This document shows, in pieces, positions 46,751 to 55,400 of a DNA stretch of 64,000 nucleotides. The notes beneath the pieces were generated by a model. It was not told where the DNA came from and did no database searches. It saw only the letters and a program-made list of their open reading frames with translations. Location of the stretch: positions 62,001 through 126,000 of the forward strand of contig QKJP01000036.1 of the NCBI GenBank assembly GCA_003249255.1, given 5' to 3'. Position 1 is the first letter of the stretch; the number at the start of each line of letters is the position of its first letter. The position numbers and the translations under genes are program-made. Source of the DNA: Bacteroidales bacterium (GTDB lineage Bacteria; Bacteroidota; Bacteroidia; Bacteroidales; Marinilabiliaceae).

Positions 46751-47122
46751 ATGAATAAAAAACAAAAATTAGTTCTTCTTATCTGTCTGATACTTGTTAG
46801 CGGATGTAAATCTCTTTTTCAGACCAATAAGGCTGTAGAGACTCCCAAAGGAGAAGCCAAGTTCTTAGAGTTGTATTACATCAATTCGGAAGGTGAAAGG
46901 ATTGAACGAGTAAAACGAAAACAATCTGTACAATTGGTCGTCATTTCAGAAAATATGGTTGGTAAAAAGATTGATGTTGATTTTAGTGATGAAGACATCT
47001 TGTACAAATACAAGAATAAGCTTTTAAAAAAACGCTTGATAAAAGGTCTGGAAGTGACTGCTGACACCTTTTATATTCCATTGTTGGCTGTAAGTCATTT
47101 TTATAACCGCAAAAGACGCTAA
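46751..47122 (+). CDS. Small lipoprotein, first copy
   Basis: A 123-residue lipoprotein with signal and lipobox (LILVSGCKS; Cys at residue 19). The mature part has LELYYINSEGERIERVK, QSVQLVVISENMVGKKIDVD and YKYKNKLLKKRLIKGLEVT. It may be a surface or type VI/OmpA-associated small lipoprotein, but no family is recognised. It is 13 bases behind the exported barrel-like gene and probably co-transcribed. The last residues (YNRKRR and stop) are encoded by AACCGCAAAAGACGCTAAGA, the start of a common intergenic repeat, so its C-terminus appears to have been replaced by repeat sequence. A paralogue follows at 47336. Confidence 0.72.
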   Translation: MNKKQKLVLLICLILVSGCKSLFQTNKAVETPKGEAKFLELYYINSEGERIERVKRKQSVQLVVISENMVGKKIDVDFSDEDILYKYKNKLLKKRLIKGLEVTADTFYIPLLAVSHFYNRKRR

Positions 47123-47200
47123 GAGTTACGCAAAGTCTTCAAAGAGAGTGAGGTAAAACCAAAGATACGATTTCTGTATGATCAGGGTTAATAATTTATG

Positions 47201-47290
47201 GAGGTAAGTAGTTAAATACTTATCAATAGTAAGCTTACGTTAGTATCAAAGATGCGGTGTCCTAATGCATAGCTTGTAGGGCTATGAATA
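47201..47290 (+). repeat. MITE-like structured repeat, copy 5 (truncated)
   Basis: It begins GAGGTAAGTAGTTAAATACT exactly like copy 1 and keeps GTAAGCTTAC, GTATC/GATGC and CATAGCTTGTAGGGCTATG. It ends abruptly at GAATATCT and joins TTCGGTTTTAGAATAGGTAT, which is 3' coding sequence of a barrel-protein gene like that at 45913. Confidence 0.75.
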
Positions 47291-47323
47291 TCTTTCGGTT
47301 TTAGAATAGGTATGGCTTTTTAA
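47291..47323 (+). pseudogene. Duplicated 3' end of the barrel-protein gene
   Basis: GGTTTTAGAATAGGTATGGC followed by TTTTTAA encodes GFRIGMAF and stop, matching GFRIGVAF at the end of the gene at 45913-46737. The rest of that copy is missing and replaced by MITE copy 5. The sequence after it up to the next ATG also matches the corresponding spacer of the first copy. Confidence 0.75.
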
Positions 47324-47335
47324 AAAGAATTCTTA

Positions 47336-47707
47336 ATGAATAAAAAACAAATATTTGCTCCTCTTATTTGTCTGATACTTGTAAGCGGATGTAAATCTCT
47401 TTTTCATACTAATGAAACAGTAGGTACTCCCAGTGGAGAATCCAATTTCTTAGATATGTATTACATCAATTCGGAAGGTGAAAAGATTGAAAATGTGGAA
47501 ATAAATGATTCTGTACAATTGGTCATCATTACTGAAAATATGATTGGTGATAAGATTGATTTGGATTTTAGAGATGAAGTTTTTATGTTCAAATACAAGA
47601 ATAAGCTTTTAAAAAAACGCTTCATAAAAGGGATGAAAGTGACTGTTGACACCATAAATATTCCCTTGGTGATTGATAGTTGGAATTATAAGCGAAAGGG
47701 ACACTAA
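47336..47707 (+). CDS. Small lipoprotein, second copy
   Basis: A 123-residue paralogue of the gene at 46751, same length and layout: lipobox LILVSGCKS (Cys19), LDMYYINSEGEKIENVE, DSVQLVIITENMIGDKIDLD and YKYKNKLLKKRFIKGMKVTV. Identity is high through the middle and lower near the ends, showing tandem duplication followed by divergence. The last codons (YKRKGH and stop, AAGCGAAAGGGACACTAAGC) again merge with the ACTAAGCGTTACG-type intergenic repeat. It has lost its barrel-protein partner apart from the short 3' fragment just upstream. Confidence 0.72.
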   Translation: MNKKQIFAPLICLILVSGCKSLFHTNETVGTPSGESNFLDMYYINSEGEKIENVEINDSVQLVIITENMIGDKIDLDFRDEVFMFKYKNKLLKKRFIKGMKVTVDTINIPLVIDSWNYKRKGH

Positions 47708-47799
47708 GCGTTACGTAAAGGCTAGAAAGAGTTTATCGAAAAATATAAAAGATGCTTTTCAGTATTTTTCATAGGTTATTATTTAATGGTTGGGTAACA

Positions 47800-48342
47800 T
47801 CAGTGATTGTTTAACCAATTTTTCTTTAAGTATCTGCCAATTCGTTTGTTTAGATTAATGTTTAAGGATAGTTGATGCCGTGACGTAATTGGAAATACAT
47901 TATGCATGTTAATTAGATCGTAAGCATATTCTATGTTTAAAATATCTAATAAACTCAAACCAAATTTTGGTGATAGAAAATTCCTGTTTTTTCCGGTAAA
48001 GTATAATGATTTCCATTCGATTCCCCACATAAAAATAGCCCAAGAGCTTTGAGCACCAATTTTATAGCCATAAATATTCGGATATGAATTACATTGATTT
48101 TGTTGAATAATGAAGGTAGAATAAGCACTTGCAGCCCCAAAATTAATTCCTGAATCATTTATGTTTATTAGGGATAAACCTAATTCAACATTCGGATATT
48201 GATGAACACCAGCTCCGCATCTGGACGCAAGGGTAACGAATGTGTTGTCATTGCTTGTTTTGTAGTTCATTTGTGCAATTAAACAGGTATATTTTAGCAA
48301 TAAAGCGTTGAGTAAAAAAAAGAGTTTTGTGCTCATTATCAA
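47800..48342 (-). CDS. Exported hypothetical protein, 180 residues
   Basis: An N-terminal signal peptide (about 1-24, LFFLLNALLLKYTCLIAQ) precedes a mature part with Gly/Tyr/Phe-rich beta-like segments (VELGLSLININDSGINFGAA, YFTGKNRNFLSPKFGLSLLD) that suggest a small beta-barrel or periplasmic beta-protein. Met3 (48336) is an equally good start. The C-terminus is basic (NKRIGRYLKKNWLNNH). No family is recognised. It stands alone on the minus strand, converging on the lipoprotein pair. Confidence 0.6.
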   Translation of the reverse strand: MIMSTKLFFLLNALLLKYTCLIAQMNYKTSNDNTFVTLASRCGAGVHQYPNVELGLSLININDSGINFGAASAYSTFIIQQNQCNSYPNIYGYKIGAQSSWAIFMWGIEWKSLYFTGKNRNFLSPKFGLSLLDILNIEYAYDLINMHNVFPITSRHQLSLNINLNKRIGRYLKKNWLNNH

Positions 48343-48399
48343 AATATTATATTTTTATTGTGCAGGTAATTCAGTGAAAATCAGCCGTAGTTTAATTAT

Positions 48400-48999
48400 T
48401 CACCCATTCAAATATACATTCCTCTTAAAATCAATGCCTTTTCGAATAAGGTAGGCGTGATAGGAACTGGGAACATCATGTGTCCATTGAGGTAAGATGA
48501 GCGTAATCAATATTACATCAAGGTTTGAAAGAACACCCATAAAAAGCATTACTATAAATGGTATTCCTGTGTGATTAAATCCTATTAGGGCTGTAAAAGC
48601 TACTAGTAAACTAATGCCCCAAAGTTTGGATAAAAATGCATGGGTACAATTTTCTCTCTTAAATTTTAATAGGCTTGTTGCATAGGATATCATCTCCAAG
48701 GTTATAATTATCCAAATACCAGTGGCATTTGCAGAAATTAGTTGTGGATGTATCATCCAGCTTGCAATGCCTATTGATAGCCAGAAAAGCATATCGACCT
48801 GGCTATCCATTCTTCTAAGTGTGGTTGTAGAAATGTTTTGTTGACGTGCGATGATTCCATCAAAAATATCAGATAACAAACCTAAATACATTAGAATGAG
48901 GATTATGGGTCTTGCATCTTCCTTATAAATATAGGCTAAACCTAATATGATAGGAACTAGAATGAAGCGAAAAAGAATTAATAACCTTGGAGTGTTCAT
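48400..48999 (-). CDS. CDP-alcohol phosphatidyltransferase family membrane enzyme
   Basis: The 199-residue protein has about five hydrophobic segments and the CDP-alcohol signature in SDIFDGIIARQQN followed by RRMDSQVDMLF. The Asp residues at about 44, 47, 65 and 69 that bind two metals and act as catalytic base are all present. The usual Gly eight residues after the AR pair is Leu61 here. The family transfers a phosphoalcohol to CDP-diacylglycerol, or the reverse, in phospholipid synthesis; which alcohol is used cannot be decided. It is 47 bases downstream of an exported protein gene on the same strand. Confidence 0.82.
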   Translation of the reverse strand: MNTPRLLILFRFILVPIILGLAYIYKEDARPIILILMYLGLLSDIFDGIIARQQNISTTTLRRMDSQVDMLFWLSIGIASWMIHPQLISANATGIWIIITLEMISYATSLLKFKRENCTHAFLSKLWGISLLVAFTALIGFNHTGIPFIVMLFMGVLSNLDVILITLILPQWTHDVPSSYHAYLIRKGIDFKRNVYLNG

Positions 49000-49046
49000 G
49001 ATCGTGTTTTTAATTTAACAGAGGGTTATTCTAAGTTTTTTGGTTG

Positions 49047-49685
49047 TTATCGTGCATAGCTCTTTTGATAATTGCCGCCTAATTTAATTGACCATTTATA
49101 TCCTAAATAAGGAAGTTCCGGATTTAAGTTGGCATCTATTCCGAGCGAAAATATTTTCCACTGATATTTATATTCGAGTGGTATGGAGATCGTAGTGAAT
49201 GATTTATAGATGTATGGATCAAAGTTAAAGTCAAAATCAAATCCCATACTTTTTAGTAGCGAGTTCGTATTTTGGGGTTTATCATATCTTTTAATTCCTT
49301 GTGTGATCCCTAATCCAAAATAAAACTCGTGAGTTGCTTTCTTTTCAGATTTCAGTATTATTCCGGTCATTAAGTTTATTTCAGCACTTTCTTGTGGGGT
49401 TTGAAGAATGATTAATTCACTGTGGTAGGCCGTTTTTAGTTTAATAAGTCCATAGTTTGGAGTAATGTAAGTTAGGTCTACGGTAGGACCATAAAGGAAG
49501 ATGCCAACATTTTTTACTCCGGAAGTGAGTGAAGGGACAAAGTTTAGATTCATCCATAGTTTGTCGCTGTTAACTATACTTGAATCTTGTTTTATTCCAA
49601 GTGTTAGTTTTTTCTTTTGAGCGAATCCTGTTGTTGCGAGAGCAAACAGAAGTATTATGGGAATTATTTTTTGAATAGCTTTCAT
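49047..49685 (-). CDS. Exported hypothetical protein, 212 residues (barrel-like)
   Basis: A signal peptide (about 1-22, LLFALATTGFAQ) precedes a beta-rich mature region (LWMNLNFVPSLTSGVKNVGI, YGLIKLKTAYHSELI, HEFYFGLGITQGIKRYDKPQ, WKIFSLGIDANLNPELPYLG) ending in Gly-Asn-Tyr-Gln. It is probably a small outer-membrane or periplasmic beta-protein. No family is recognised. The CDP-alcohol phosphatidyltransferase gene starts 47 bases after its stop, so the two may share a transcript, although no functional link is evident. Confidence 0.6.
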   Translation of the reverse strand: MKAIQKIIPIILLFALATTGFAQKKKLTLGIKQDSSIVNSDKLWMNLNFVPSLTSGVKNVGIFLYGPTVDLTYITPNYGLIKLKTAYHSELIILQTPQESAEINLMTGIILKSEKKATHEFYFGLGITQGIKRYDKPQNTNSLLKSMGFDFDFNFDPYIYKSFTTISIPLEYKYQWKIFSLGIDANLNPELPYLGYKWSIKLGGNYQKSYAR

Positions 49686-49768
49686 GACCTTAAGTTTTGA
49701 TGATTTTGCATTTTCGAATGTTTAATACAAAATTTCAACAAAACTTTCAGTCAAACAATGAACCCGGG

Positions 49769-50335
49769 TTAAGTAATTCGTTTGCGAATACGGCTAAGGG
49801 CTTGTGGTGTAACGCCTATGTAGGATGCTACATATTTTAAGGGAATCAATTCAAATAATTCAGGACGATCTTTAAATAAATCCATGTAACGTTCTTCGGC
49901 CGTTTTATTCAGGAAAGCTAGTTCGCGCTTGGATTTAATGAGGTAGATCACTTCGTTCATTTTTCTCCCGATGAGGTTTCCGCAAGCAGTTTTTTCATAC
50001 ACCTCTTGAAGATCATCATAGTTAATGCGCCAAAGAGTTGTATTGGTGAGAGTCTCACAGGCATACTCAGAGGGTAATCGGGTAAGAAAGGAATCGTAGG
50101 CAGACATGAAATCATTATCGAACAAAAAGCCAAAGGTTATGTCGTTTTCTTCTTTGGGGATGAATACACGTGCAATGCCATTTGAGATAAAGGATAGGTA
50201 GTTTTCAACTTCTCCCTTTTTAACAAGAATAGTTCTCTTGTTAAGGTTAACCTGTTCAAGTTTAGAGGAGAAGAACTTCCAATCGTTTTCACTCATGGGA
50301 GTAATGGTTTCAAAGAGTGTTCTGATTTGTTGCAT
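49769..50335 (-). CDS. Crp/Fnr-family transcriptional regulator
   Basis: The 188-residue protein has a cyclic-nucleotide-binding-type beta-roll (about 15-120, LNKRTILVKKGEVENYLSFI, NGIARVFIP) and a helical hinge. The C-terminal HTH is short, ending PLKYVASYIGVTPQALSRIR. The HTH (ASYIGVTPQALSRIRK) fits the small Crp/Fnr members that are frequent in Bacteroidota. The cAMP-contacting Arg/Ser pattern of Crp is not evident, so the ligand is unknown. It is upstream of the exported 212-residue gene on the same strand (83 bases). Confidence 0.85.
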   Translation of the reverse strand: MQQIRTLFETITPMSENDWKFFSSKLEQVNLNKRTILVKKGEVENYLSFISNGIARVFIPKEENDITFGFLFDNDFMSAYDSFLTRLPSEYACETLTNTTLWRINYDDLQEVYEKTACGNLIGRKMNEVIYLIKSKRELAFLNKTAEERYMDLFKDRPELFELIPLKYVASYIGVTPQALSRIRKRIT

Positions 50336-50525
50336 GTGCTAAAAATAGTAAATGCTAATGGTGTAATGAACGGATCACAATTTATAATCTGTGGACAACA
50401 ATCGCCACCGATACACAGATAAAAACAATTATTCTCCATGCGTCTGTGGCAATTTCATTTTAAAGCATCACTTTATACCCTTTGCGCCTTCTCTGCGTCC
50501 TCTACGGGAAGAGCTTAACGGATTT

Positions 50526-52121
50526 TTAAACGAGTGTTATTTCCGGAAACGAAAGGTACTTTTCAACTTTCCAAAAGCGCATCAAAAAGTCAGCATTATC
50601 CAGGTATAATTTTCCATTCTTGGTTGAAAAGAAGGGAAGTTGATCTTTATAATTATCAATACAATATTTAGCTAATTCGGTCGAATGATCCTTTCTAACC
50701 AGAAGGTGCATGATATGGTTTTCACTTTCATCAGCATTAAAAAATGGGTTATTTGCAGCAGGGAAAGCACTGTTTGCATCTAAGGCTATTTCAATACCAC
50801 TATTAGGATTAAAAAAAGCGAGTCCACTTGTGATATCCTTGGGGAATTTTTGTTTCTCTTTTCTAAATTCTTCTAAATAAGTTTTAGCTGCTTTTCTATC
50901 AGTTCTGGAAAGCTTAAGTGATTTATTGTAAAATTCCATTGAGTCGGCCATAAAATCATCAATTTCATCAGCTTTTAAAAAGGCGATAGGTTCTTGATTG
51001 TTAAACTTTAAGAATGAATGATGTTGTTTGTCAAGGATATCTTTTACTTGTTCAGATTTTCGGTCTAAGAAGTTTAGAGCTATTTTATGATCGATATTGG
51101 TCTTGGCTTCATTGATAAGGCTTAAATCTCTTTCTAATCTTACCAGCATTCCCGAGAACCACCATTCATCTTGCCAATTCACAAGGCCTATTGAAAACAT
51201 CGATTTTGGATCTGCAAATGCCTCAGGGTTGTCAATTGATTTTTGGGTTAACTTAAATTCTCTTCCGGTAGCTACATGTTCTAAGAATATAGACTCGTGA
51301 TCTTGACCATTACAAAAGAAATATCCGACTACTTTTTCAGACATATTTAAGTAAGCTTCCGATAGAGGATGTTCATCTCCTAGTACGGCAGCCGCCCACT
51401 CTTTCCCGGTAAGAGCTAATAATTTAGTTCGCGTATGATGGGTTAAGTGGTCTTTAATCGAATTGCCTAAGCGTATGGCTTCTTCGGGATTTTCACTTTC
51501 TTCAAAAATCTTTTCCATTTGTTGTCTCAAGTCTACCGTTGTATCGGTATAAAAGAGGTAACTGTTAAAAAGAATGGTATCGATGAATTTTCTCGCTTGG
51601 TAATAATCAGGCTCTTTATCATCAATTTGGTAATAGGATTTTAGGTGCTCGTTTTCCGGAGCTGTTTCCCAAGCCTCTTCAAAAACACTTAAAACATTGA
51701 GAGAGACTTCTTTGAGTTCTTCACTAATTGGAGTTAGAAAATGTTCGTTTTGAATGGTATTTAAAAAATACCAGATCAAAAAATTAATGTCTTGCCAATT
51801 GATTTCTTCTTCGTAATATTCTGTAGTATCATAGAATGGCAAGAAGCTGTTGTATAGTTGTTTATGTGTGTTAATAAAAGCATTCCAAAGATTAGAACCT
51901 GAAATCAAATCTTCGAAGTAAGAGCTTAAGAAACAAGCACACAGGTTGATTTTAGGTTCATCCCATTGCTTAAATAGAAAACTATAACTTTCCTTTGCAA
52001 GCAATACTTCCTTCACTTTGTTGCTCAGTTTTAAAAAGTAAGCATCTGTAGGTGCTTGTTGATCATAAGGTTTTAATTCTAACCATTGGTCAATATAGAT
52101 TCTTTGATCTCTTTTTCTCAT
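50526..52121 (-). CDS. Hypothetical protein, about 531 residues
   Basis: The start is placed at ATG 52121 (MRKRDQRIYIDQWLELKPY), because the upstream in-frame extension of 19 residues is hydrophobic-basic and of poor quality. The protein is soluble, helix-rich and acidic, with no signal or membrane segment. Regions such as WQDINFLIWYFLNTIQNEHF and SEKVVGYFFCNGQDHESIFL recall uncharacterised Bacteroidota proteins, possibly of the DUF3843 type, but I cannot confirm this. It stands alone between the Crp/Fnr gene and the giant repeat protein gene. The last codons fall in an AT-rich spacer without clear terminator. Confidence 0.65.
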   Translation of the reverse strand: MRKRDQRIYIDQWLELKPYDQQAPTDAYFLKLSNKVKEVLLAKESYSFLFKQWDEPKINLCACFLSSYFEDLISGSNLWNAFINTHKQLYNSFLPFYDTTEYYEEEINWQDINFLIWYFLNTIQNEHFLTPISEELKEVSLNVLSVFEEAWETAPENEHLKSYYQIDDKEPDYYQARKFIDTILFNSYLFYTDTTVDLRQQMEKIFEESENPEEAIRLGNSIKDHLTHHTRTKLLALTGKEWAAAVLGDEHPLSEAYLNMSEKVVGYFFCNGQDHESIFLEHVATGREFKLTQKSIDNPEAFADPKSMFSIGLVNWQDEWWFSGMLVRLERDLSLINEAKTNIDHKIALNFLDRKSEQVKDILDKQHHSFLKFNNQEPIAFLKADEIDDFMADSMEFYNKSLKLSRTDRKAAKTYLEEFRKEKQKFPKDITSGLAFFNPNSGIEIALDANSAFPAANNPFFNADESENHIMHLLVRKDHSTELAKYCIDNYKDQLPFFSTKNGKLYLDNADFLMRFWKVEKYLSFPEITLV

Positions 52122-52477
52122 CTTGATTTTTTTTGCAAAGAAAATGGTTTTGATACAAAAGATGTTCATCTGTACCATTTTTGTCCTTGGTAAAGATGTT
52201 TTACTATTTCAACTATGATTTTAGACCGTGGCAAACCGGTCGGTTTAATGTTTTGCTTTTGCAATGATACTTGTCGATTATTAATACAAAATAAGAAACG
52301 ATTATCCGTTATTATAGAGCCTTAATAATAAAGCATTTGAGCGTCTGGTGTGAAAAAAGCTCAACAAATACTTGCTTTCCATCAACCTCAAAATTCCTTT
52401 TATAAAACCCCTGTACATCCATCCGAAAGCCCTCTAAATTGCAGGTGAATTTTTAGTTCAAATTTAACAAATTAAGC
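52122..52477. other. Divergent spacer upstream of the giant repeat protein gene; no gene seen
   Basis: About 355 AT-rich bases between divergent genes. No reading frame, repeat or full -7 consensus could be supported; AAATTGCAGG near 52437 is only a partial -7 match. Confidence 0.5.
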
Positions 52478-55400
52478 ATGAAGAAAATTCTATTCATTTT
52501 GAGTATCAGCCTGATGGGCTTTCAGCTGATACAAGCACAAACGATGGGGTGTACCGATCCCGGTGCTGTGAATTATGATCCTTCAGCCGAGCAGGATGAT
52601 GGATCGTGCATGTACGAAACTCTGGCAGCCGGTGTTATTTATGGCTGTATGGATGCTGATGCGTTTAATTACGATCCTTTTGCTAACGTAGACGATGGCT
52701 CGTGTATTTTCGACCAAGGAGCAGTTGTTTTGGGGTGTATGAATCCGAAAGCGTCGAACTACAATGTTGATGCAACTGTTGATGATGGTTCCTGCGAATT
52801 TTCAACACCAATTTATGGTTGTACCGATTCGCAAGCTTTAAATTACAAACCGGAAGCTACAGTAAACGATGGTTCGTGCCTCTACAACGAACTGGATCTT
52901 ATTTACGGTTGTATGGATCCTAAGGCGCTTAATTATAAGAAAGAAGCCAATGTGGACGATGGCTCCTGCGATTATCCAATAGGCGTTTATGGCTGTACCA
53001 ACCCCAAAGCGATAAATTTTGCACCGGCAGCCACCATTAACGATGGATCTTGTATTTTCGATACAACGGGTGTTGTATTTGGTTGTATGAATTCAAAAGC
53101 ACTTAACTATAATCCAAATGCAACTATCGAAGATGGCTCTTGTGCATTTCCTACCAAGATTTATGGTTGTACCGATTCGGTGGCACTAAATTTTCGGCCT
53201 GATGCAACTGTAAACGATGGCTCTTGTATATACGAGGGAAGCGGTACCGTGATTTACGGTTGTATGGACCCTAAAGCATTAAATTATAAACCTGAAGCCA
53301 ATGTAAATGATGGCTCTTGTGAGTATCCCGATCTTATTTACGGGTGTACCAAACCCGAAGCATTAAACTACAATCCGGATGCTACCTTTAACGATGGCTC
53401 TTGTATCTTTGATAACACAGGGGTGATTTTGGGCTGTAAAAATCCAAAGGCCATCAATTATAATCCAACTGCAACAGTGGATGATGGTACTTGTGTGTTC
53501 CCAATTCAGGTTTATGGTTGTACCGATTCTACAGCACTAAATTATTTCGGAGAAGCTACGATAAATGATGGCTCGTGTATCTATAGCGAGACAGAAATCA
53601 TTTTTGGATGTATGGATCCAATGGCAAAGAATTATAATCCGGATGCAAATGTGGATAACAACTCTTGTGATTATCCCTCACCAATCTATGGATGTACCAA
53701 TGTTAAGGCGGTAAACTTTAATCCGTATGCCAATCAAGATGATGGTTCTTGTATTTTCGACAGTACTAATGAAATATTAGGCTGTACTAACCCGAATGCG
53801 ATGAACTATATGTCGGAGGCAACACTTGAAGATGGTTCTTGCTATTTCGAAACACAACTCTATGGCTGTACCGATTCTACTGCCATAAATTATGATATGG
53901 GAGCAACAAAAGACGATGGAAGCTGTGTTTACGACCAGGCTTTAGTTGTGTTGGGATGTATGGATCATAAGGCTAATAATTTCAATCCGGAGGCTAATAC
54001 AGATGATGGTTCTTGCGAATACCAAGACGTCTATTATGGCTGTACTGATATACAAGCATTGAATTATCAGTCCATTGCCACTGTTGATGATAGTTCATGT
54101 GTCTATAGTGAGTCAGAAATTGTTTATGGTTGTATCGACCGTAAAGCGATGAACTTTAATTCAGATGCTAACATGGACGATGGTTCTTGTGAATATCCGA
54201 AGCCACTTTATGGTTGTACCAACCACAGGGCTGTAAACTTTTTGCCTGAAGCTACACTGGATGATGGTTCTTGTATTTTTGACGATACCAACGTAATCTT
54301 TGGCTGTATGAATTCTGCAGCAGAGAACTATAATCCTGTAGCAACTGTAGAAGATGGCACATGTTACTTTAAGCAACAACTCTTTGGCTGTACCGATTCT
54401 ACTGCCATCAATTACAACATGGATGCCACTGCCGATAATGGTTCTTGTATCTACAGTGAAACAGACATTATTTATGGCTGTATGAATCCTGATGCTATAA
54501 ACTATAAGCCCGATGCTAATGTGCCAGACGGTTCTTGTGTATTTCCTAAGGAAGTATATGGCTGTACGAACCCTAAAGCATTCAACTACTTCCCTGAAGC
54601 AACTGTAGAAGATGGCTCATGTATTTTTGATGAAACAGGTATAGTATACGGCTGTATGAATCCAGATGCAGACAACTACAATCCTACTGCGAATATTGAA
54701 GACGGTACTTGTATCTTCCCTGATGAAGTTTGGGGCTGTATGAAACCGGGTGCCTTAAATTACAATCCGGATGCCACAAAGAGTGATGGTTCCTGTATTT
54801 TTGATCAAAGCGAAGTAATCTTTGGTTGTATGGATCCAAAAGCCTTTAACTACATGCCGGATGCCAATTACGATAATGGTACTTGTATTTATCAAATGGT
54901 TATTTATGGTTGTACCGTGCCGCATGCGTTAAACTATTATCCGGTAGCTACGGTAGATGATGGTTCATGTATTTTTGATGAGACAGGGGTTGTCTTTGGT
55001 TGTATGAATCCGAAAGCTGAGAATTACAATCCTTCAGCAACCATCGAAGACGGTTCTTGTACCTTCATTCAGGCTATTTATGGATGTACTAACGATACTG
55101 CTCTTAATTACTTCATGGATGCCACCGTAGATGATGGTTCATGTATTTTCGATCAGGCAGTTGTAATTTATGGTTGTATGGATGCTAAGGCTCTTAACTT
55201 TAATCCTAATGCCAATGTGCCGGATAACAGCTGTGAGTACCCAAGGCCAATTTATGGCTGTACGAATCCTAAGGCGATCAATTACTTCTCTGAAGCAACA
55301 GTAGAAGATGGCTCATGTATATTTGATGAGACAGGGGTTGTGTTTGGTTGTACGAATCCGAAAGCCATTAACTTTAATCCAACTGCAACCCACGAAGATG

